The notes under the pieces: model-generated
The model's database searches: none
Seen by the model: the letters and a program-made list of their open reading frames with translations, nothing else
What the model was told of the DNA's origin: nothing
Assembly (NCBI RefSeq): GCF_013416775.1
Contig: NZ_SZVI01000005.1
Location: 62,001 to 126,000, forward strand
Length of the DNA: 64,000 bases
Source of the DNA: Rhodoferax sp. BLA1
GTDB taxonomy: Bacteria; Pseudomonadota; Gammaproteobacteria; Burkholderiales; Burkholderiaceae_C
Direction of reading: 5' to 3'
Shown: one piece after another, positions 16,706-23,879 of the stretch
How positions within the stretch are numbered: position 1 is the stretch's first letter
Layout of the letters: every line of letters starts with the position of its first letter
Translations under genes and position numbers: made by a program

Positions 16706-17338
16706 ATGCTTCGACCCTTCACCTCCTACCTGCCCGACTGGACACGCGATTGGCTTGAAATCATTGTTCCGGGCCTGCAGATTCTGCTGATCCTGCTGGT
16801 GGCGTGGTTGCTGCAGTACCTGCTGCGCCGGGCGGTGAGCCGCGTTGGCCGACATTACCTGCTGCCGATTGAGTTAACGATGCCGCTCAAAGGCCTGCTG
16901 CGCTGGACCATCATGCTGGCGGCCCTGATGCTGGTATTGGAGCGCTTGGGCGTGTCGGCCACCGTGCTCTGGACCGCCTTCACCGGCTTTGCCACCGTGG
17001 GTGCGGTGGCCTTTTTTGCTGCCTGGAGCGTGCTGTCCAACCTGTTTTGCGCGTTCCTGATCTTCACCGTGCGGCCCTACCGGCTGGGTGACAGCATCGA
17101 GCTGCTGGACGTGGCCGAAAAACCTGGCGCCCGAGGCCGCGTGGTTGACATCAACCTGCTCTACACCTCGCTCGAAGACAGCGACAGCCCCACCCCGGGC
17201 ACCCTGCTGCAGATTCCCAATGCGCTGATCTTCCAACGGGTGGTCCGGCGCTGGAAGGGCGGGCAAGCGCCCACACCCGCCGCGCAAGCTGCCAGCAGCA
17301 GCCCCGCCGCCGGGCAGACGCCACCGCCCAGTTTGTAG
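16706..17338 (+). CDS. Small mechanosensitive channel (MscS family)
   Basis: A 210-residue MscS-domain protein. Two N-terminal helices (about 20-40, 62-82) precede the pore helix and beta domain: FTGFATVGAVAFFAAWSVLSNLFCAFLIF (about 91-119) followed by the MscS beta-domain start RPYRLGDSIELLD. It has no long extra N-terminal domain and ends with a Pro/Ala/Ser-rich tail. It should gate under membrane tension. A 190-bp gap with nothing recognisable separates it from the Fic gene. Confidence 0.85.
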   Translation: MLRPFTSYLPDWTRDWLEIIVPGLQILLILLVAWLLQYLLRRAVSRVGRHYLLPIELTMPLKGLLRWTIMLAALMLVLERLGVSATVLWTAFTGFATVGAVAFFAAWSVLSNLFCAFLIFTVRPYRLGDSIELLDVAEKPGARGRVVDINLLYTSLEDSDSPTPGTLLQIPNALIFQRVVRRWKGGQAPTPAAQAASSSPAAGQTPPPSL

Positions 17339-17340
17339 TG

Positions 17341-17386
17341 CCAAATTGGCCTCTAGCCCTCTGCCAATAAGGGTCTACTGCTATGA
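17341..17386 (+). repeat. Palindromic intergenic repeat, copy 4
   Basis: CCAAATTGGCCTCTAGCCC then AATAAGGGTCTACTGCTATG, immediately after the MscS gene. First of seven same-orientation copies within 6.5 kb. Confidence 0.85.
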
Positions 17387-17503
17387 ACTCAGGAACTAGC
17401 ACTGACGCCCCAACAAGCCTGAATCCCGTCGTGATACAGGCTTTGGTGTTTGATGCTCGCGCGGTTTATGTTGGCTTAACGCGCGCGAGTGGCGTCACCG
17501 CCT

Positions 17504-17854
17504 TTACGAATTGCAGTGTCCCCCTTGCTGGAAGGGGTCGAGCAGGTTCTGGCAAATCCAGCGTGCCACGGTGTAGCGCCATCCAGCCCCCTGCGCTTTG
17601 TAACGCTCCAGCCGCTTGGTGAAGAGCAGTTCACGCGGCAGGTCCAGAAAAATGACGGTCGCAGGGACCAGGTTGAAAAAGACATCCATCAACACCGCAA
17701 CCAGTGCCGCAGGCACCAGCAGCACACGGGGCACGATGCTCAGCTGGTCCCACGCCGCCTTGGCCGCCATGGTGACCACGAACAGCAGGTAAAAAAGGTA
17801 GGTGTAGATCGTCCAGTCGATGAGACCGGCATCTATGAGGGTCGGGAGTTGCAT
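17504..17854 (-). CDS. Small membrane protein of unknown function
   Basis: A 116-residue protein with two hydrophobic segments (about 16-34 and 44-70) followed by a charged C-terminal part ending WICQNLLDPFQQGGHCNS. The ending reminds me of small membrane proteins in Burkholderiales phages (memory only). No strong ribosome site precedes ATG 17854. Neighbours give no functional clue. Confidence 0.55.
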   Translation of the reverse strand: MQLPTLIDAGLIDWTIYTYLFYLLFVVTMAAKAAWDQLSIVPRVLLVPAALVAVLMDVFFNLVPATVIFLDLPRELLFTKRLERYKAQGAGWRYTVARWICQNLLDPFQQGGHCNS

Positions 17855-17940
17855 GGTGATGAGTTTTGGAAGAAAAGCTCAGGATGCCGGGGCTGGCGGG
17901 GCTGGCGGGCTGAGTCAAGCCCAAATCAGCCGCAAGGTGA

Positions 17941-18321
17941 TCAGCCCATGGGCGTGCACAACTCCACCAGAAAACCATTGATGTCGGCCACATAAGCGAT
18001 GGTCTGGCCCCATGGCATGACCTCGACCGGGCGCATGAGCGTGGCACCGGCGGCAATGGCCTGCGCCAGCGCGGCGGGCACATCGGGGGTGCACAGCGCA
18101 ATCTCAAAACAGGGTGCGTGTGCATTGGCCGCCTGCGGGTTCTTGCCCAGCTGCTGCATCAGGCGGTGGGCTGAGAACGCCAGCGCGGTGCTGCCGGTTT
18201 CCAGCTCGCCGTAGTCGCCGCCCTCGGCCAAAAACCGCGTCTTCAGCCCAAAGGCCGCTTCGTAGAACTTGAGCGTGGCGGGCACGTCTGGCACGTAGAG
18301 GATGGTGTAGCCGAGTTGCAT
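17941..18321 (-). CDS. VOC-family protein, tandem paralogue A
   Basis: A 126-residue VOC protein beginning MQLGYTILYVPDVPATLKFYE; the C-terminal glutamate in NGFLVELCTPMG is a likely metal ligand. It is near-identical to the protein at 20466-20864: they differ at only about a dozen positions. The similarity continues upstream of the ATG into the shared leader and the palindromic repeat beyond it, so the duplicated unit included promoter and repeat. Start ATG 18321 follows a GGAGGTGGG stretch in the leader poorly spaced for a ribosome site. Substrate unknown. Confidence 0.85.
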   Translation of the reverse strand: MQLGYTILYVPDVPATLKFYEAAFGLKTRFLAEGGDYGELETGSTALAFSAHRLMQQLGKNPQAANAHAPCFEIALCTPDVPAALAQAIAAGATLMRPVEVMPWGQTIAYVADINGFLVELCTPMG

Positions 18322-18366
18322 GGCGTGGCCTCGTGGAGGTGGGTTGAACAATGCACGTATTTATAT

Positions 18367-18416
18367 GCCAAATTGGCCTCTAGCCCTCGTTGAATATGCG
18401 TAAGAAGCTATCAAAA
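18367..18416 (+). repeat. Palindromic intergenic repeat, copy 5
   Basis: GCCAAATTGGCCTCTAGCCC followed by a diverged right arm and AGAAGCTATCAAAA. Lies upstream of VOC paralogue A; the same relation is seen for copy 8 and VOC paralogue B. Confidence 0.8.
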
Positions 18417-18457
18417 ATGAACCGTTCGCCTGCCACCGGAACCTTCCCCGGTTGCCT

Positions 18458-18967
18458 TCAATACACGCCCATGAAATCGCGCTTGCCAATAGTCAAGCCG
18501 TTGTGGCGCAGGATGTCGTAGGCGGTCGTCACGTGGAAGAAGAACTGCGGCAAACCATAGTTCGCCAGGTAGGCCTGCCCATTGAGTTTTTTCTCCTTGG
18601 GCGTGCCGGGGCGCAAGACGATCTCAGCGCCTTCCTTGCCTTCAAACTGCGCAGCGTTCACGCTGTCCAAAAAGGCCAGGGTCTGCGTCAAAAGCGCATC
18701 CAGATCGGCAAAGCTCTTCTCTTGCCCTTCCAACTTTGGCACCTCCACCCCCGCCAGTCGTGCCGAGATACCACGCGCGAAATCGGCGGCAATCTGCACC
18801 TGCTTGATCATCGGAAACATGTCGGGCGCCAGCCGCGCCTGCAACAAGGCGTCGGGCTCGATTGACTTGGCGCCAGCGTATTCGCTTGCCTGCGCAAGAA
18901 TGGTTTTCAAAGCCGTCAGCATCTGCTTGAAGACGGGAACCGAGTGGGTGTACATAGCGCTGGTCAT
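18458..18967 (-). CDS. DUF1993-family protein
   Basis: A 169-residue protein of DUF1993, related to the DinB/YfiT four-helix superfamily. The N-terminus MTSAMYTHSVPVFKQMLTAL and the segment PDMFPMIKQVQIAADFARG are typical, as is the C-terminal FFFHVTTAYDILRHNG with a histidine that may bind metal. AGGAAC precedes ATG 18967 by ~8 bases. Function unknown; flanked on both sides by palindromic repeats. Confidence 0.82.
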   Translation of the reverse strand: MTSAMYTHSVPVFKQMLTALKTILAQASEYAGAKSIEPDALLQARLAPDMFPMIKQVQIAADFARGISARLAGVEVPKLEGQEKSFADLDALLTQTLAFLDSVNAAQFEGKEGAEIVLRPGTPKEKKLNGQAYLANYGLPQFFFHVTTAYDILRHNGLTIGKRDFMGVY

Positions 18968-19120
18968 AGAGTGTTCCTGTAAGTGTTGGGGAGGGAGAAA
19001 GGGCGGGCTCCGCCGTGCCGCCGTGGCGTCGCTGGGCAATGTACCCGGTAGCTGCGCGCACCTGCGCTGTAAGGTTGAAACCCCAGCTTTGCTGAACCAG
19101 TCATTGCCGCAGGGTTTTAT

Positions 19121-19170
19121 GCCAAATCGGCCTCTAGCCCACGTTGAATAAGCGCAAGCAGCTATTAAAA
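19121..19170 (+). repeat. Palindromic intergenic repeat, copy 6
   Basis: GCCAAATCGGCCTCTAGCCC then GAATAAGCGCAAGCAGCTATTAAAA, between the DUF1993 and second Fic genes, which diverge from it. Confidence 0.8.
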
Positions 19171-19285
19171 CTAGAGTCATTGTGTGGACTCTGATGCTTG
19201 CACCGTGCATGCATTGCACCCAGCGCGGCGAATGTCACCTTTATTTGACGCACATAAAGCGGCGAATAAGCCACATAATCACCGC

Positions 19286-20416
19286 ATGTTTACCGACAAA
19301 CCCCAACCCCGGCGCACCTACCTTTGGCAGCGCCCCGACTGGCCGCAGTGGCGGTTTGACGCGGCTGCGCTGGCCGCGCCGCTGGCGCAGGTGCACCGCG
19401 CGCAGGGCCATCTGGCGGGCCGCATGGCCGAGTTGGGGCTGGCGCAGCGCGACCAGGCCACGCTGCAAGCCCTTACGCAAGAAGTCATCACCACCAGCGC
19501 CATTGAAGGCGAGGCGCTCAACCTGGACGCCGTGCGCTCCTCCATCGCCCGCAGGCTGGGCGTGGACATTGGCGCGCTGGCCCCCGCCGACCGGAACGTG
19601 GACGGCGTGGTTGACATGGTGCTAGACGCCACCCAGCACCACGCCCAGCCGCTCACCGCAGAGCGCCTGTTTGGCTGGCACGCGGCCCTGTTCCCCACCG
19701 GCTACAGCGGCCGGGTGCGCATACAGGTGGGCACCTGGCGCAACGACGCCGCAGGCCCCATGCAAGTGGTGTCCGGCCCCGTGGGCAGAGAAAAAGTGCA
19801 CTTTGAGGCGCCGCCCGCCACCGCACTACCCGCAGAGACTGCTGCTTTTCTGCAATGGTTTAACGCCGCCCCTGCTGGCGACGCCCTGATCCACGCCGGT
19901 CTGGCCCACCTGTGGCTGGTGACCCTGCACCCGTTTGACGACGGCAACGGCCGCATCAGCCGCGCCGTGGGTGACATGGCGCTGGCCCGCGTCGAGGGCG
20001 CGGCTCAAAGGTTCTACAGCCTCAGCGCCCAAGTACAGCGCGAGCGCAAACAGTATTACGACCAGCTAGAAGCCACCCAGCGCGGCACGCTGGACGTCAC
20101 GCCGTGGCTGAGCTGGTTTTTGGCCTGCCTGCTGCGCGCCGTGCAGGGTGCTGATGGCATGCTGGCTGGTGTGCTGATGAAGTCCCAGTTCTGGCAACGC
20201 TGGGCAGGCACCCCCATGAACGCGCGGCAAACGCTGGTGCTGAACCGGGTGCTGGACGGCATGGAGGGCAAGCTCACCAACGCCAAATGGGCAGCCATTG
20301 GCAAATGCTCCGCAGACACGGCACTGCGCGACATCAACGACCTGCTGGCGCGTGGCGTGCTGGGCAGGCTGGAGGGCGGGGGGCGGAGTACGGGATACGA
20401 GTTGTGTGCCAAATAG
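19286..20416 (+). CDS. Fic-domain protein with DUF4172 N-terminus
   Basis: A 376-residue Fic protein of the common DUF4172-Fic-wHTH architecture. The N-terminal RRTYLWQRPDWPQWRFD is the DUF4172 signature. The inhibitory helix TSAIEG (E74) precedes the active site HPFDDGNGRISR (H215), which is complete. The C-terminal ~90 residues contain a winged helix (NAKWAAIGKCSADTALRDINDLLARGVL). AMPylation activity held off by the inhibitory glutamate is expected. Start ATG 19286 matches the family N-terminus; an upstream in-frame ATG at 19184 would run into the palindromic-repeat side and is unlikely. Target unknown. Confidence 0.88.
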   Translation: MFTDKPQPRRTYLWQRPDWPQWRFDAAALAAPLAQVHRAQGHLAGRMAELGLAQRDQATLQALTQEVITTSAIEGEALNLDAVRSSIARRLGVDIGALAPADRNVDGVVDMVLDATQHHAQPLTAERLFGWHAALFPTGYSGRVRIQVGTWRNDAAGPMQVVSGPVGREKVHFEAPPATALPAETAAFLQWFNAAPAGDALIHAGLAHLWLVTLHPFDDGNGRISRAVGDMALARVEGAAQRFYSLSAQVQRERKQYYDQLEATQRGTLDVTPWLSWFLACLLRAVQGADGMLAGVLMKSQFWQRWAGTPMNARQTLVLNRVLDGMEGKLTNAKWAAIGKCSADTALRDINDLLARGVLGRLEGGGRSTGYELCAK

Positions 20417-20459
20417 CCCTCTAGCCCTCGTTCAATAAGGGCTAGTAGCTATCACAATT
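20408..20459 (+). repeat. Palindromic intergenic repeat, copy 7
   Basis: GCCAAATAGCCCTCTAGCCC then AATAAGGGCTAGTAGCTATCA. Its first bases form the last codons (Cys-Ala-Lys-stop) of the second Fic gene. Confidence 0.88.
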
Positions 20460-20465
20460 GAATCA

Positions 20466-20864
20466 TCAGCCTAACGGCAATGCCCAGCCCATGGGCGTGC
20501 ATAACTCCACCAGAAAGCCATTGATATCGGCCACATAGGCGATGGTCTGACCCCAGGGCATGACCTCGACCGGGCGCATCGGCGTGGCACCGGCGGCAAT
20601 GGCCTGCGCCAGTGCGGCGGGCACATCGGGCGTGCACAGCGCAATCTCAAAGCAGGGCGCGTGTGCATCGGCCGCCTGCGGGTTCTTGCCCAGCTGCTGC
20701 ATCAGGCGGTGGGCTGAAAACGCCAGCGTGGTGCTGCCGGTGTCCAGCTCGCCATAGTCGCCACTTTCGTCCAAAAACCGCGTTGTCAGCCCAAAAGCCG
20801 CTTCGTAAAACTTGAGCGTTGCGGGCACGTCTGGCACATAGAGGATGGTGTAGCCGAGTTGCAT
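20466..20864 (-). CDS. VOC-family protein, tandem paralogue B
   Basis: A 132-residue VOC protein near-identical to paralogue A at 17.9 kb, with six extra C-terminal residues (WALPLG). Differences cluster around residues 27-45 (TTRFLDESGDYGELDTGSTT versus KTRFLAEGGDYGELETGSTA). Upstream of ATG 20864 the leader GGGTTGAACAATGCACGTAT and a palindromic repeat are shared with paralogue A, showing recent duplication of a gene-plus-repeat unit. A third, deleted copy lies at 22.2 kb. Confidence 0.85.
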   Translation of the reverse strand: MQLGYTILYVPDVPATLKFYEAAFGLTTRFLDESGDYGELDTGSTTLAFSAHRLMQQLGKNPQAADAHAPCFEIALCTPDVPAALAQAIAAGATPMRPVEVMPWGQTIAYVADINGFLVELCTPMGWALPLG

Positions 20865-20910
20865 AGGAGTGGCCTTTTGGTGGTGGGTTGAACAATGCAC
20901 GTATTTATAC

Positions 20911-20960
20911 GTCAAATCGGCCTCTAGCCCTCTAATATATTGGGCTAATAGCTATCAAAT
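20911..20960 (+). repeat. Palindromic intergenic repeat, copy 8
   Basis: GTCAAATCGGCCTCTAGCCC then TTGGGCTAATAGCTATCAAAT, upstream of VOC paralogue B and of the HTH/PIN operon. Confidence 0.88.
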
Positions 20961-20987
20961 ATTAAGTGAGCTGGTACATTCATTTGC

Positions 20988-21011
20988 TTCGAACGTTGCG
21001 TTTATTTCGAA
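20988..21011. promoter_or_regulatory. Paired TTCGAA sites upstream of the HTH/PIN operon
   Basis: Two copies of the self-complementary hexamer TTCGAA (20988-20993 and 21006-21011) start 18 bp apart in the AT-rich leader, 65-90 bp before the antitoxin start. Such paired sites would suit autoregulation by the HTH protein; this is inference. Confidence 0.3.
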
Positions 21012-21076
21012 TAATGCTATTATTTCCACCCATTGCAACTGGCCTGACCCAAAGCCACCGCGCCAAGGAGAACCCC

Positions 21077-21553
21077 ATGAAAGACCAGGAAGTGCTTGAC
21101 CCCGCCAATGACGCTGAAGCCGACATGGCTGCCATTGCCCACCAATGCCTTATGACCGCGCTGGACCATTCCAATGCGGACCACATCAACATCATTCTGG
21201 ATGTGAGCGAAGAGGGCGAAGCCAAGCATGAAACCCCGGTGCTGAAACTGCCGCCCCGTGCCCTGCGCTTTTTTGCCGACGTGCTGCGGCAAATGGCCAA
21301 ACAAGAGCCCATGCTGCTGGTACCGCAAAAACACGAACTCACCACCCAAGAGGCCGCCAATTTTCTGAATGTGTCGCGGCCTTTTGTGATCAAAGAGATC
21401 GAGGCCAACCGCCTGGCATGCCGCAAGGTCAACCGCCACCGCCGCATCGAATTCGAAGAACTGCGCCGCTACCAGGCTGCGCAGCAAGAGCAGTCTGAAC
21501 AGGCCCTGCAAGACCTGACCAAGTTGTCTGAAGACCTGGGGCTGGAGTTGTAA
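21077..21553 (+). CDS. HTH (excisionase-type) antitoxin of a PIN module
   Basis: A 158-residue protein with a MerR/excisionase-like helix-turn-helix in the second half: HELTTQEAANFLNVSRPFVIKEIEANRL (about 85-112) followed by CRKVNRHRRIEFEELRRYQ. The acidic N-terminal half and the C-terminal coil probably bind the partner. AAGGAG (21065-21070) is 6 bases before ATG 21077, which decides the start over the ATG at 20966. The PIN gene starts directly after its stop codon, so the pair is a typical antitoxin-first operon. Confidence 0.85.
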   Translation: MKDQEVLDPANDAEADMAAIAHQCLMTALDHSNADHINIILDVSEEGEAKHETPVLKLPPRALRFFADVLRQMAKQEPMLLVPQKHELTTQEAANFLNVSRPFVIKEIEANRLACRKVNRHRRIEFEELRRYQAAQQEQSEQALQDLTKLSEDLGLEL

Positions 21554-22129
21554 GTGGCTGGCTCGGCGCGTTACACGGCCATTCTGGATGCGAATGTCCT
21601 GTACCCGCAACTGATGCGTGACACCCTTCTGAGTCTGGCCGTTGAGCGCCTTTACCACGCACGTTGGACCACCACCATCCACGCCGAGTGGATGCGCCAC
21701 CTGGCCCAAGACCGGCCCGAGATTGCCGCCAAACTGCCGCAGCTTGCTGAGCGGATGAACGCCAGCGTGCCCGACTCCCTGGTGACCAACTATGAGAGAT
21801 TGATCACCAGCATCGACCTACCCGACCCGGACGACCGGCATGTTGTGGCTGCAGCCATTGCCGGGCACGCCGACGCCATCGTCACCTTCAACACCAAAGA
21901 CTTTCCAGCAGATGTGCTGCAGCCCTACGGCATTGAAGTGCAGCACCCCGACGAGTTTGTGATGAACCAATTGCAGCTGCAGAAGATACCGGCGCTGAGC
22001 GCCATCAAAAAAATGCGTGACCGCTGGACCAACCCTGCGCGGCCAGCGCAAGAGTTGTTTGAGGCGTTTGAAAGGCGAGGCTTGCCAATGACGGCGGATT
22101 TGCTGCGTGAGGCTGTCACGCTTATTTGA
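21554..22129 (+). CDS. PIN-domain ribonuclease toxin
   Basis: A 191-residue PIN-domain protein. The acidic metal-binding residues are visible: D in AILDANVLYP (about residue 12), E in HAEWMRHL (about 41), D in DPDDRHVVAAAI (about 93) and D in TFNTKDFPAD (about 115). PIN toxins cleave RNA, often tRNA or rRNA. GTG 21554 abuts the antitoxin stop codon (TAAGTG), so translation is coupled. The C-terminal ~60 residues extend beyond the minimal fold, as in the longer group paired with excisionase-type antitoxins. Confidence 0.85.
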   Translation: MAGSARYTAILDANVLYPQLMRDTLLSLAVERLYHARWTTTIHAEWMRHLAQDRPEIAAKLPQLAERMNASVPDSLVTNYERLITSIDLPDPDDRHVVAAAIAGHADAIVTFNTKDFPADVLQPYGIEVQHPDEFVMNQLQLQKIPALSAIKKMRDRWTNPARPAQELFEAFERRGLPMTADLLREAVTLI

Positions 22130-22130
22130 T

Positions 22131-22187
22131 AAATAGGCCTCTAGCCCTTGTAAAATAAAGGCAACATGCTACTAACACAGTAGCATT
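22131..22187 (+). repeat. Palindromic intergenic repeat, copy 9
   Basis: AAATAGGCCTCTAGCCCTTG then AATAAAGGCAACATGCTACT, just after the PIN gene. The tail continues into ACACAGTAGC. Confidence 0.78.
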
Positions 22188-22191
22188 CACG

Positions 22192-22265
22192 CCATGGGCG
22201 TGCACAGCGCCACCTCAAAACAGGGCGCGTCTGACACAAGGGGATGGTGTAGCCGAGTTGCATGG
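22192..22265 (-). pseudogene. Deleted third copy of the VOC gene
   Basis: Two pieces of the VOC paralogues are fused here. GTGCACAGCGCCACCTCAAA and the following bases match the middle of paralogue B (about 20632-20660), then GTCTGACACA and GGATGGTGTAGCCGAGTTGC match its 5' end (about 20829-20863). The intervening ~170 bp are lost, and both pieces meet at a short GGGCGCGT/GGGCACGT repeat in the intact gene, as expected of slippage or short-homology deletion. The start codon survives but no protein can be made. Confidence 0.75.
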
Positions 22266-22285
22266 GGGCTTCGGAATGGGGTGTA

Positions 22286-23677
22286 TTAACTATTGTTCAA
22301 CTCAGCAAACTTGGCCGCCATCGTGGGGTTGCCGCGTGTGAGCTTTTTGATTGTCAGGTCGTCGGCCTTGTCGTTGGCCAGGCGCAAATTGTTGGCTGAC
22401 TTGTGAAGCGCTTCCTTGGTTTTTTCCAGGTCCTTGATTGCTTCGTCGATGCGCCGAATAGCTTCTTCAAAGCCTTCGGAGGCCAGGCGCCAATTGCGCC
22501 CAAACGCCGTCTTGAATTCGTCGAGCTGGGTCTCGAACTTCGTAATGTCCACGTTCTGCGAGCGCACCAGCGCCAGCTCGGACTTGTACTTCAACGAATT
22601 CAACGCGGCATTGCGCAAGAGCGTGATCAGCGGCACAAAAAACTGCGGCCGCACCACATACATCTTCGGATAGCGGTGCGACACATCGACGATGCCGCTG
22701 TTGTACAGCTCGCTCTCCGGCTCCAGCAGGGACACCAGCACCGCGTATTCGCAGGCTTTCTCGGTGCGGTCCTTGTCCAGCTCTTTCAGAAAATCTTCGT
22801 TCCGTTTCTTGGTGGCCGTTTCATCGCTCTCGTTCTTCATCTCAAACATGATGGAGACGATCTCGGTGCCGTGCTCATCCGCCTCGCGAAAAATGTAGTC
22901 GCCCTTGCTGCCGGTGCGCGCGTCGTTGTCTTTCTCAAAATGCGCGCGCTGAAAGGCCGCCGCACGAATGCGGTTGAACTCAATCTCGCAGTGCTGCTCC
23001 AGCGTCTCGCCCACCATCTTGGTCGATAGTCGCGCCTTGAAGTTCCGCAGGCTCTCAATCGCGCCATCGCGCTCCTTGATCTGCAGTTCGTACTTTTCCT
23101 TGATGGCCTTTTCTTCCAGCTGACTCTTGACGGCGATGAGGCTCAGGTCATTCTTCAAACCATCGCGCTCGCGGGCGACCACCCCCACGGCTTCATTCAC
23201 CGCCAACTGGCGCGCGGTGTCGCTGGCCGCCAGCTTCGCTTGCAGCGCCTGAATTTCGGCGTCCTTTTTGGCCGCTTCGGCCTGCAGCGCATGAGCCAAC
23301 TTGGCCTCTGCCAACTGTGCTGCCGCCTGCTGGGCGCTGCGCGCTTGGGCCAGTTCGTTGGCCAGCACATCGCGCTCTTTGCTCACCGCGCCCAAGGCCT
23401 CTGTGACCGCCAGCTTGCGCGCCACCTCGCCCGCGTCCAGTTGGGCCTTCAGCGCCTGAATCTCGGTGTCTTTGGCAGCCGCAGCCTTTTGAAGCGTGTT
23501 GGTCACCTCAGCCTTGGCCAAGGCAATCGCGTCGCGCTTTTCCCGCTCGGCCAGCTCCAGCCGTTCGTGCAAAGCTTGCTCAAACTCGCCATCGCGCACC
23601 TGCTTGAGGATGTCGGCATACCCCGCCTCGTCGATCTTGAAGGCTTTGTTGCAGTGGGGGCAGATGATTTCGTGCAT
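22286..23677 (-). CDS. DUF2130 protein with zinc-ribbon start and coiled coil
   Basis: A 463-residue protein of DUF2130. It opens with CPHCNKAF (residues 6-13), half of a possible zinc ribbon, then has a long Ala/Glu/Lys-rich coiled coil (about 25-215). The conserved C-terminal half contains [15 protein letters not shown] and [13 protein letters not shown]. The spacing GD...ExK resembles a PD-(D/E)xK nuclease core, and that is my reading, not an established activity. Length and order fit the family. It lies alone between a VOC remnant and a 3' gene fragment; palindromic repeats flank the block. Confidence 0.85.
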   Translation of the reverse strand: MHEIICPHCNKAFKIDEAGYADILKQVRDGEFEQALHERLELAEREKRDAIALAKAEVTNTLQKAAAAKDTEIQALKAQLDAGEVARKLAVTEALGAVSKERDVLANELAQARSAQQAAAQLAEAKLAHALQAEAAKKDAEIQALQAKLAASDTARQLAVNEAVGVVARERDGLKNDLSLIAVKSQLEEKAIKEKYELQIKERDGAIESLRNFKARLSTKMVGETLEQHCEIEFNRIRAAAFQRAHFEKDNDARTGSKGDYIFREADEHGTEIVSIMFEMKNESDETATKKRNEDFLKELDKDRTEKACEYAVLVSLLEPESELYNSGIVDVSHRYPKMYVVRPQFFVPLITLLRNAALNSLKYKSELALVRSQNVDITKFETQLDEFKTAFGRNWRLASEGFEEAIRRIDEAIKDLEKTKEALHKSANNLRLANDKADDLTIKKLTRGNPTMAAKFAELNNS

Positions 23678-23713
23678 GGCGAGAGGACCTCTTCTATTTG
23701 GTTGAGCTGGTAG

Positions 23714-23827
23714 CTACCTGAGCACACCGGCGCTTACCAGCTCTATTTACCCAGCAAAGAAGGGCTGCAGCAGAAGCTGGCTGAATGGGCGGGATTTGAG
23801 ATTGAAATAGGGCTGCAGCCCTCGTGA
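23714..23827 (+). pseudogene. 3' fragment of an unidentified gene
   Basis: An open stretch of 37 codons ending in TGA reads ...GAYQLYLPSKEGLQQKLAEW..., clearly protein-like and with codon use like the genome. It has no start and is cut off 36 bp after the DUF2130 start. The pattern resembles the C-termini of DUF1016 (YhcG) nucleases, but I cannot assign it. The stop lies within palindromic repeat copy 10. Confidence 0.4.
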
Positions 23828-23851
23828 GTTATTTGCAAGCAGCTATCAATA
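23803..23851 (+). repeat. Palindromic intergenic repeat, copy 10 (diverged)
   Basis: GAAATAGGGCTGCAGCCCTC then GAGTTATTTGCAAGCAGCTATCAATAG. The right end is well kept, the left arm is changed. Last of the seven clustered same-orientation copies. Confidence 0.65.
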
Positions 23852-23879
23852 GCAGAGCAAATCCAATACTCTCGGCATG

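Noticed and set aside
17504..17854. Prophage or phage remnant
   Set aside because: A single small membrane protein with a phage-like ending is not enough; no integrase, structural or lysis genes surround it.
17341..23851. Palindromic repeats as integron attC sites
   Set aside because: The elements lack the RYYYAAC/GTTRRRY core sites, occur far outside the array next to housekeeping genes, and no integron integrase gene is in view.
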